From: DATEDA01 sp035286595 | GTDB taxonomy: Bacteria > Pseudomonadota > Gammaproteobacteria > Burkholderiales > SG8-39 | Length of the DNA stretch: 5,486 bases | Direction: 5' to 3' | NCBI GenBank assembly: GCA_035286595.1 | Contig: DATEDA010000019.1 | Location: forward strand, 1-5,486 | In this document: piece by piece, positions 1 to 5,049 of the stretch | Numbering within the stretch: position 1 is the first letter of the stretch | Layout of the letters: each line of letters opens with the position of its first letter | Program-made: the position numbers and the translations under genes | The notes under the pieces: model-generated | Database searches by the model: none | Told to the model about the DNA's origin: nothing | The model's input: the letters and a program-made list of their open reading frames with translations, nothing else

Positions 1-489
1 GTTGCGGGCCGCCTGGTCGCGGATCACCGGCATCGCGGCGAGCCCGGGCAGCCCCGCGCCGCGCACGAGCTGCAGCAGCACCGTCTCGGCCTGGTCGTCC
101 TGGTGCTGCGCGAGGACGACGAAGTCGGCGTCCGCGCGCGCGAACGCGGCGTACCTCGCCGCCCGCGCCGCGCCCTCCAGGCCAAGCTTGCGATACGGCG
201 CCAGGTCGACCGCCTTGACCGCGCAGCGCACCCCGTACCGTCGTGCCGCCGCGCGCGCGAACCGCGCCCAGTCGCCGGCGTTCGGGCTGATGCCGTGATT
301 GACGTGCAGACAGGACAGCGTGAAAGGATGCGCCGGCGCGAGCCGGGCGAGCAGGTCGAGCGCCGCGACCGAGTCGACGCCGCCCGAGAGCGCGAGCGTC
401 ACCCGGGCGCCACGCGGCACATGCTCCAGAAGGCGGCTCCGAACCCGCTCGGGGAGGTCACTTGGTGGTCGCTTCCTTGAACTTGCCAT
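1..489 (-). CDS. tilS: tRNA(Ile)-lysidine synthase, N-terminal part (cut by left window edge)
   Basis: TilS uses ATP and lysine to convert the wobble cytidine of the CAU anticodon of a tRNA-Ile to lysidine, so that the tRNA reads AUA and is charged with isoleucine; it acts in the cytoplasm and is normally essential. The 163 visible residues contain the N-type PP-loop SGGVDS (residues 35-40) for ATP binding, HVNHGIS (62-68), EGAARAARYAAF (105-116) and AQHQDDQAET (127-136), all hallmark positions of the family. The rest of the catalytic domain and the C-terminal tRNA-binding domains lie beyond the window. I chose the ATG at 489 (MASSRK...), which overlaps the end of accA by 32 bases in another frame and gives 34 residues before the PP-loop; a GTG at 420 is an alternative start. 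There is no strong ribosome binding site, so translation is probably coupled to accA. Identity is very secure; the start is less so. Confidence 0.93.
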   Translation of the reverse strand, partial: MASSRKRPPSDLPERVRSRLLEHVPRGARVTLALSGGVDSVAALDLLARLAPAHPFTLSCLHVNHGISPNAGDWARFARAAARRYGVRCAVKAVDLAPYRKLGLEGAARAARYAAFARADADFVVLAQHQDDQAETVLLQLVRGAGLPGLAAMPVIRDQAARN

Positions 490-1426
490 AGTCCATCAGC
501 CGCTCGAACCGCGTCTCGACGAGCTCGGCCGGGCGCTTGTCGGCGAGGCTTCGCAGGGCATCCTGCAGCGCCTTCTTGAGGCTTTGCGCCGCCGCGGCGT
601 GATCACGATGCGCGCCGCCGAGCGGCTCGTTCACGATCTTGTCGACGAGCCCCAGCGTCTTCAGCCGGCTGGCGGTGATCCCGAGCGTCTCCGCCGCCTC
701 GGGCGCCATCTCCGCGCTCTTCCACAGGATCGAGGCGCAGCCTTCGGGCGAAATCACCGAGTAGGTTGCATATTGCAGCATCATCACGACGTCGCCCACC
801 GCCACCGCGAGCGCGCCGCCCGAGCCGCCCTCGCCGATGATGGTGCTCACCATCGGCACGCGCAGCTCGGCCATCACGTAGAGGCTGCGGCCGATCGCCT
901 CGGCCTGGCCCCGCTCCTCGGCGCCGATCCCCGGATACGCCCCGGGCGTGTCGACAAAGGTCAGGACCGGGAGGCCGAACTTCTCGGCCAGGCGCATCAG
1001 CCGCATCGACTTGCGATAGCCCTCCGGCCGGGGCATGCCGAAGTTGCGGTAGATCTTCTCCTTCGTGTCGCGGCCCTTCTGATGGCCGATCACCATCACC
1101 GGCTGGCCGCCGAAGCGCGCGAGCCCGCCGACCATCGACGGGTCGTCCGAGAACGAGCGGTCGCCGTGCAGCTCCTGGAAGTCGGTGAAGAGCGCCCCGA
1201 CATAGTCGAGCGTATAGGGACGCTGCGGGTGTCGCGCGACCTGCGCGACCTGCCACGGCGAGAGCTTGGAATAGATGTCCTTCGTCAGCGCCTGGCTCTT
1301 CTTCTGCAGGCGCGAGATCTCCTCGGAGATGTCGACCGCCGAGTCGTCCTGCACGAAGCGTAGCTCGTCGATGCGCGCCTCGAGCTCGGCGATCGGCTGC
1401 TCGAAATCGAGAAAGGTCGCTTTCAA
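458..1426 (-). CDS. accA: Acetyl-CoA carboxylase, carboxyltransferase subunit alpha
   Basis: AccA pairs with AccD to form the carboxyltransferase of acetyl-CoA carboxylase, moving the carboxyl group from biotin on AccB to acetyl-CoA to give malonyl-CoA, the committed step of fatty acid synthesis. The 322-residue product has the usual length (E. coli about 319) and is colinear with the family: FLDFEQPIAELEARID (5-20), ARHPQRPYTLDYV (64-76), GHQKGR (114-119), RNFGMPRPEGYRK (127-139), DTPGAYPGIGAEERGQ (159-174), the glycine-rich GEGGSGGALA (198-207) of the crotonase-type active site, and SVISPEGCASILWK (223-236). The start codon is TTG at 1426-1424: an in-frame TGA lies only seven codons upstream, with no ATG or GTG between, and a GAGG-type ribosome binding site precedes it. 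The gene sits 75 bp after the glycosylase gene and overlaps tilS at its 3' end. No residue looks missing. Confidence 0.98.
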   Translation of the reverse strand: MKATFLDFEQPIAELEARIDELRFVQDDSAVDISEEISRLQKKSQALTKDIYSKLSPWQVAQVARHPQRPYTLDYVGALFTDFQELHGDRSFSDDPSMVGGLARFGGQPVMVIGHQKGRDTKEKIYRNFGMPRPEGYRKSMRLMRLAEKFGLPVLTFVDTPGAYPGIGAEERGQAEAIGRSLYVMAELRVPMVSTIIGEGGSGGALAVAVGDVVMMLQYATYSVISPEGCASILWKSAEMAPEAAETLGITASRLKTLGLVDKIVNEPLGGAHRDHAAAAQSLKKALQDALRSLADKRPAELVETRFERLMDYGKFKEATTK

Positions 1427-1501
1427 ACCCTGCCCCTCGCGGATTCACTCCGGAAGTCGCGGATTCTACTGAAGATTCGACTTCGGGTCCGGCGCGAGGC
1501 G
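1427..1501 (-). promoter_or_regulatory. accA leader with possible promoter and small repeats
   Basis: This 75-bp gap between the glycosylase stop and the accA TTG holds, on the minus strand, a TAGAAT hexamer (1468-1463) that matches the sigma-70 -10 consensus at five of six positions. It has no good -35 partner: TTGACG, overlapping the glycosylase stop, is too far away. The same segment has an inverted repeat GAAGTCG/CGACTTC (1453-1459 and 1478-1484) and two direct copies of a 10-mer. A purine-rich GAGGGGCAGG stretch just before TTG can serve as ribosome binding site. The promoter call is an inference from a weak match; the ribosome binding site is better supported. Confidence 0.3.
1437..1466. 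repeat. Two direct copies of TCGCGGATTC, 20 bp apart
   Basis: The 10-mer TCGCGGATTC occurs at 1437-1446 and again at 1457-1466, with exactly 20 bp between equivalent bases, close to two turns of the helix. The copy at 1457-1466 overlaps the possible -10 hexamer of accA. The spacing would suit a regulator binding twice on one DNA face, but with only two copies chance is a fair explanation. Confidence 0.45.
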
Positions 1502-2137
1502 TCAATATTCGACCGGCACCGGATCGAGGCTCCGCCAGAGGTACCAGGTCGCCACCGAACGCCACGGTTCCCACTGCGCGCCGAGCGCCCGCAGCTCGTC
1601 GGCGCCGACGTCCTCCCGGCCGAAGTAGTGGCGGCCTGCGGCGCGGCGCAGGCCGAGGTCGTCGACCGGCAGGACGTTCGGCCGCAACAGGCTGAACATC
1701 AGGAACATCTCCGCGGTCCACCGCCCGATGCCGCGCACCTGGACGAGCTCGGCGATCACCGCCTCGTCGTCCATCTGCGGCCAGCGGTCCAGGTGAATCG
1801 AGTCGTCGACGAAGTGGCGCGCGAGGTCGCGGAGATACTCGGCCTTCCGCTCCGAGAGCCCGCACGCGCGGAGGCGTCGCACGCGCAGTCCCACGACCGC
1901 CTCCGGCGCGAGCGTCGGCGCCGCCGCGACGACGCGATCCCACACGCTTTGCGCCGCCTTGACCGAGATCTGCTGTCCGACGATCGCGCGCGCGAGCGTC
2001 CGGAACGGATCGCCCCGGCGCTGCAGCGCGATCCGCGGGTAGGCACGGATGATCCGGCCCATCACCGCGTCGCGGCGGGCGAGCGCGCGCTTCGCGCGCT
2101 GCCAGTACTCGGGCGTGTCCGGCACGTTCCCGGTCAC
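1502..2137 (-). CDS. alkA: DNA-3-methyladenine glycosylase II (AlkA type, HhH-GPD superfamily)
   Basis: Enzymes of this family cut the glycosidic bond of alkylated purines such as 3-methyladenine, starting base excision repair. The 211-residue product shows the HhH-GPD fold: AIVGQQISVKAAQSVWDR (51-68), CGLSERKAEYLRDLA (92-106), the helix-hairpin-helix VRGIGRWTAEMFLMF (134-148), and VLPVDDLGLRRA (155-166), where Asp160 (or 159) aligns with the catalytic aspartate of AlkA. No FeS cysteine cluster of the Nth/MutY type is present, which favours AlkA. It is shorter than E. coli AlkA (282) because it lacks the N-terminal beta domain, as is common in betaproteobacterial copies. The start is the GTG at 2137, sharing GTGA with the stop of the upstream gene, a four-base overlap that implies translational coupling; the open frame extends further upstream, but only as a shadow of the neighbouring gene. 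Exact substrate range cannot be read from sequence. Confidence 0.92.
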   Translation of the reverse strand: MTGNVPDTPEYWQRAKRALARRDAVMGRIIRAYPRIALQRRGDPFRTLARAIVGQQISVKAAQSVWDRVVAAAPTLAPEAVVGLRVRRLRACGLSERKAEYLRDLARHFVDDSIHLDRWPQMDDEAVIAELVQVRGIGRWTAEMFLMFSLLRPNVLPVDDLGLRRAAGRHYFGREDVGADELRALGAQWEPWRSVATWYLWRSLDPVPVEY

Positions 2138-3147
2138 GACGCCGCCCCGACCGGCAGGTTGAGCAGCAGGTTCTGGGGTTTCATCCGCACCGCGCCGCCC
2201 TCGTCCATCCCGAGCGCCATGTAGACGGGCCGGCCCGCGACGTCCTGGCGCATGTCGGCAGGGTCGGCGAAGTCCAGCTTGAACAGCGCCAGCAGCCGGC
2301 CGAGCCGCCCCGCCTCGACCTCCTCCCCCCGCCACAGGTCGTTCAGCACCCCGGTCGACTGCGCGTCGAGCCCGACGTGCCACCCCCAGCGCCGGTCCTC
2401 GATCTGCCGCAGCGGCGTGACCCGCACCTCGACCGCGAGGAAGTGCCGGACCCAGCGCTCGATGACCCGGCACAGCGCCGCGAGCGCGGCGCGCCCGTGA
2501 TTCAGGCTGATGACCAGGTCGTGGCGCTGGTCGCGCTCCCAATACGTCGCCGCGTTGTCGCCGTCGAGCACGTCCAGGTTCACGGCCCGGGTCGGCAGCT
2601 GCGCCTCGACGATCAGCCGGCCCAGGCTGCCGTAGGCGCCGCCGGAAGCGTGCATCTCCACCGTCTCGAGGTCGGCCAGCATGATCTGCCCGTCGTCGAC
2701 GCTCGCTTTCTGCTCGCGGTAGAAGATCTCGGCGGCGCGCGCCTCGAGCGGATCGTCGACGCCGTCGAGGACGTTGCGGAGGATGATCTGAACGAGCTGG
2801 TCGATGAAGAGCGGCGGCGTGCGGACGTCGGCGTCGAAGAGACCCCGATAGCACGCCTCGAGCGACGCCGAGCCCAGCAGCCGGGCGCGGAACTCGAGCC
2901 AGACCCGGTAGTTGAGCTGGGCGTCGCGGTCCTCGATCGACTCGAGCTCGGGCGCGGCGACCGCCCGGCGCGGCTCGTCGAGGAGCGCCTCGTGAAGCGC
3001 GATCTCGCCGGGCCCCGATTCCTCGACCGGCCGGATCTCCGGGCGCAGGAGATAGGCGCGCAGGAAGTCGTCGGTGACGAGGAGGCGCCCGGCGGCGTCC
3101 CGCTCCAGCAGATGGAAGCCGGAGCTCCGCCAGAAATCCTGGGCCAT
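2134..3147 (-). CDS. Protein of unknown function, resembles DUF6352 family
   Basis: A 337-residue soluble protein with no signal peptide, membrane segment or catalytic motif that I can recognise. Its style, MAQDFWRSSGFHLL at the start, VTDDFLRAYLLRPEI (24-38), PPLFIDQLVQIILRNVLDG (about 111-129), DNAATYWERDQRHDLVISL, ERWVRHFLAVEVR, WGWHVGLDA and the C-terminal GRPVYMALGMDEGG followed by MKPQNLLLNLP, agrees with what I remember of the proteobacterial DUF6352 family; that name is from memory and not verified. The many conserved-looking acidic, tryptophan and hydrophobic motifs, full length and normal codon use argue for a real gene. The ATG at 3147 lies 43 bp after the HNH gene stop and has only a weak ribosome binding site. 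Its stop overlaps the glycosylase start, so the two are very likely translated from one message. Function is unknown; a role linked to DNA repair is only a guess from position. Confidence 0.85.
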   Translation of the reverse strand: MAQDFWRSSGFHLLERDAAGRLLVTDDFLRAYLLRPEIRPVEESGPGEIALHEALLDEPRRAVAAPELESIEDRDAQLNYRVWLEFRARLLGSASLEACYRGLFDADVRTPPLFIDQLVQIILRNVLDGVDDPLEARAAEIFYREQKASVDDGQIMLADLETVEMHASGGAYGSLGRLIVEAQLPTRAVNLDVLDGDNAATYWERDQRHDLVISLNHGRAALAALCRVIERWVRHFLAVEVRVTPLRQIEDRRWGWHVGLDAQSTGVLNDLWRGEEVEAGRLGRLLALFKLDFADPADMRQDVAGRPVYMALGMDEGGAVRMKPQNLLLNLPVGAAS

Positions 3148-3190
3148 GCGGCAGTCTCGCGCGGCGAACCCGGCCCGGGCCCCGCGGCCG

Positions 3191-3778
3191 CTAGCGCGGC
3201 GCGAGCGCGAGCTCGAACACGCGGCTGTGCGACGACACGTGCTGGAGCAGGAACTCCATCTGGTCGGACAGGATCTTGCGGTTCGTCAGGATGAGGTACT
3301 CGGCCTTGTTCGGCACGTACGGGACGTAGACGAGCTGGAGGCCCGATTCCTCGGGCGTCCGGTTGCGCTTGATGCCGTTGCAGTGCCGGCACGCCGTGAC
3401 GACGTTCATCCACGAGTCCCGGCCGCCGCGCGACATCGGCGCGATGTGGTCGCGCGTGAGCCGCAGGAACGAGAACTCCCCGCCGCAGTACGCGCACACG
3501 TGGCGATCGCGCCGGAACAGCTCGCGGTTGTTGAGCGGGGGCACCTGGTTGAAGCCCTTGAGCGCCATCGCCTTGCCCTTGATCGCGATGATCGTGTGAC
3601 CGGTGATGCTCGAGCGCTCGCCGGTCGCGCGCGAAATGCCGCCGTGCGCGGTGAACGCGACGGTGCCGAGCGTCCACGCGACGAGGTTCTTCGCGTAGTA
3701 GAAGCACGCCTGCTGCCACGGGACCCAGCGGTGCGGGACCCCATGGGAGTCGAGGGTCAGGATCAGGGGTGCTTCCAT
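3191..3778 (-). CDS. HNH endonuclease family protein
   Basis: A 195-residue protein with a complete zinc-supported HNH nuclease module: CAYC (95-98) and CRHC (130-133) form the probable zinc site, LTRDHIAP (107-114) supplies the Asp-His of the active site, and SRGGRDSWMNVVTACRHCN (116-134) gives the central Asn and following residues. The ~80-residue N-terminal part (LILTLDSHGVPHRWVPWQQA) resembles the lead segment of the widespread short HNH proteins that begin VLxLNxxxxPLxxxxWxxA. The ATG at 3778 is preferred over an in-frame TTG two codons upstream. Neither has a clear ribosome binding site. It follows the thioredoxin-like gene by 91 bp and precedes the DUF6352-like gene by 43 bp. No intron, phage packaging gene or methylase is next to it, so homing, terminase and restriction roles have no contextual support; the biological role of these short HNH proteins is generally unassigned. 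Confidence 0.93.
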   Translation of the reverse strand: MEAPLILTLDSHGVPHRWVPWQQACFYYAKNLVAWTLGTVAFTAHGGISRATGERSSITGHTIIAIKGKAMALKGFNQVPPLNNRELFRRDRHVCAYCGGEFSFLRLTRDHIAPMSRGGRDSWMNVVTACRHCNGIKRNRTPEESGLQLVYVPYVPNKAEYLILTNRKILSDQMEFLLQHVSSHSRVFELALAPR

Positions 3779-3841
3779 CGGCAACGGCTGCGCGAAGCGC
3801 GGACGCTGCCGATTGTGCCCGAAAGATCAGGGGCGTGGCTA

Positions 3842-3866
3842 CTCCCCACCCCCGGGGGGCGGGGAG
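3842..3866. repeat. GC-rich inverted repeat after the thioredoxin-like gene
   Basis: Arms CTCCCCaCCCCC (3842-3853) and GGGGGgCGGGGAG (3854-3866) are complementary apart from one A-C mismatch, beginning four bases beyond the cnoX stop. In RNA the central pairs must open to form a loop, leaving a stem of about ten pairs. The minus-strand sequence after it (TAGCCACGCC) has no run of T, so this is not a standard intrinsic terminator; it may protect the 3' end, weaken read-through, or be without function. Confidence 0.5.
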
Positions 3867-3869
3867 CGG

Positions 3870-4727
3870 TCAATGCAGGGCGCTGGAGAGCTTCCGCCGG
3901 TACTCGTCGACCAGTTCGGGCCGGTCGGAGGCGAGCCCGAACACTTCCACCATCGCCTTGCGGGCGCGTTCGCGCCGCTCGCCCGGGTCACGTCGGACCA
4001 CATCGAGCAGCGCCGCGAGCCCCGCGCGATAGTCCCCGTCGGCGACGAGGCGTTCCGCGTAGTCGAGGCGCGCGTCGAGGTCGTCGGGGTGCGCATCGAC
4101 GCGAGCTTTCAGGGTCGCGGCGTCGGGGAGGTTCTGGCCCCGCTTCCAGATGCCGATTCTCACGGCGAGTTGCTCCGCCCGTTCGTCACGTCGGTGCGCC
4201 GGGACCGCCTCGAGCGCCGCGTCGGCGCCCGCAAATTCCTGGCGGGCGACGAGCAGCTCGGCGAGATCCGTGCAGGCCCCGTGATTGTCCGCATCGAGCG
4301 CGACCGCCTCGCGCAACATCGCCTCCGCGGCCTCGAACTCACCCCGCGCAGCCTCGCTCCGCGCCGCTTGTCGCAGCTTCTCGCTCGGGGACGGCAGCAC
4401 CGCTTCGAGAAAGCGCCGCACCCCCGATTCCGGCAATGCCCCGGTGAACTCATTGACGACCCGCCCGTCGACGAACGCCTTGACGTTCGGGATGCCGCGC
4501 ACGCCGTAGCGCGTGGCGAGCTCCGGGTGCTCGTCGATGTTCACTTTGGCGAGCAGAAACTCTCCGCCGGACCCGGCGACGACCCTCTCCAGGATCGGCG
4601 TGAGCGCGCGGCAGGGGCCGCACCAGGGGGCCCAGAAGTCGACGAGCACCGGTACCCGCCGCGAGGCCTCGAGCACGTCGTGTTCGAAGGTTGCGGTGGC
4701 GGAATCGAAGGACAAAGTGGTGGCCAT
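3870..4727 (-). CDS. cnoX: Thioredoxin-TPR protein, CnoX/YbbN family (chaperedoxin-like)
   Basis: A 285-residue cytoplasmic protein with an N-terminal thioredoxin domain (about 1-112) joined to a helical, tetratricopeptide-like C-terminal half (about 115-285). The thioredoxin active site is intact, FWAPWCGPCR (31-40) with Cys36 and Cys39, and the cis-proline loop is GIP (78-80). The C-terminal half carries TPR-style helices such as ARGEFEAAEAMLREAVALD (127-145). This order is that of CnoX (YbbN), which in E. coli holds unfolding proteins and passes them to chaperones; the E. coli protein has lost the first active-site cysteine, whereas this one keeps CGPC, as reported for Caulobacter, so real oxidoreductase activity is expected. 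The ATG at 4727 gives the usual domain start; the upstream ribosome binding site is weak. The gene stands alone after a terminator, so its own promoter should lie in 4728-4890, but I saw no convincing -35/-10 pair. A simple trxA label would miss the TPR half. Confidence 0.93.
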   Translation of the reverse strand: MATTLSFDSATATFEHDVLEASRRVPVLVDFWAPWCGPCRALTPILERVVAGSGGEFLLAKVNIDEHPELATRYGVRGIPNVKAFVDGRVVNEFTGALPESGVRRFLEAVLPSPSEKLRQAARSEAARGEFEAAEAMLREAVALDADNHGACTDLAELLVARQEFAGADAALEAVPAHRRDERAEQLAVRIGIWKRGQNLPDAATLKARVDAHPDDLDARLDYAERLVADGDYRAGLAALLDVVRRDPGERRERARKAMVEVFGLASDRPELVDEYRRKLSSALH

Positions 4728-4891
4728 CCGCGAGGGATGGGGGCTCAGCCCGCGATCTTCAACGCTCGATTGACGGGATTTCCGTGGGTTTGTCGACGGT
4801 CGTGTCGGAATCGAGACAGCCCCCTCAGTGGCCCCAAACCGCCCCGGCCAACATCTCAGGAACTACTTCACGTTCGTCGGGGGAGTTGCTG

Positions 4892-4920
4892 AAAAGAAAC
4901 GGCGGCCACGAGGGCCGCCG
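4892..4920 (-). terminator. Intrinsic terminator downstream of livF
   Basis: A perfect eight-pair GC stem, CGGCGGCC (4900-4907) and GGCCGCCG (4913-4920), encloses a five-base loop. Read on the minus strand it is followed at once by TTTCTTTTC (4899-4891), the expected U-rich tract. It lies about 130 bp beyond the livF stop and would end the branched-chain amino acid transporter message before cnoX. On the plus strand the downstream side reads AAAAGACTTTC, so termination is expected only for minus-strand transcription. Confidence 0.78.
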
Positions 4921-4935
4921 AAAAGACTTTCACCC

Positions 4936-4951
4936 CAAAGGAGGAGGAAAA
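4936..4951 (+). other. Purine-rich tract with perfect Shine-Dalgarno core, no start codon
   Basis: The tract AAAGGAGGAGGAAAAAGG contains the full AGGAGG anti-16S complement, yet the nearest ATG on the plus strand (4979) is about 30 bases away and opens only a 28-codon frame ending near 5067 inside livF. It is best read from the minus strand as a C/T-rich piece of the livF 3' untranslated region. A plus-strand leader peptide is not supported. Confidence 0.3.
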
Positions 4952-5049
4952 AGGCGAAAGCTGTACTAGGCAGAGCAGATGACGTGCCAGCAGGACCGCT
5001 CGCGGGGCGCCCGCGTGCACTTCGTCACGCTTGCCCCCCCCCGCGCAGC

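Larger units (their letters stand above)
4728..5049. other. 322-bp intergenic region between livF and cnoX
   Basis: No credible coding region is visible here on either strand. On the minus strand, from livF onward, it holds a run of nine G (C at 5034-5042), a perfect six-pair hairpin CGCGGG-GCG-CCCGCG (5001-5015), a pyrimidine-rich stretch (about 4960-4935), the intrinsic terminator (4892-4920), and then about 165 bp that should contain the cnoX promoter and leader. A strong Shine-Dalgarno-like tract on the plus strand at 4936-4946 is not followed by a start codon at usable distance. I saw no tRNA, riboswitch or known small RNA. Confidence 0.6.

Noticed and set aside
299..1363. 354-codon open frame on the plus strand opposite accA
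   Set aside because: It is antisense to a certain accA gene; its Arg/Ala/His-rich product has no recognisable motif and is what GC-rich antisense frames usually look like.
603..1943. 446-codon minus-strand frame spanning accA and the glycosylase gene
   Set aside because: It runs in another frame through two well-identified genes and encodes a low-complexity Arg/Gly/Ala product.
2138..2854. N-terminal extension of the glycosylase to give a 450-residue protein
   Set aside because: The extra 239 residues are an out-of-frame reading of the upstream gene, rich in Arg, Ala and Gly; the GTG at 2137 gives the usual family length.
2377..3294. 305-codon plus-strand frame opposite the DUF6352-like gene
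   Set aside because: The minus-strand protein has coherent motif-like content and a coupled junction with alkA, while the plus-strand product is repetitive in Arg, Val, Glu and Ala.
3191..3778. HNH gene as part of a restriction, homing or phage system
   Set aside because: No methyltransferase, intron boundary, terminase or integrase lies in the window, and its base composition matches its neighbours.
3074..4892. Two long plus-strand frames (3074-4447 and 3813-4892)
   Set aside because: They lie opposite the HNH and thioredoxin-TPR genes, whose active-site motifs are unmistakable; neither plus product shows any family signature.
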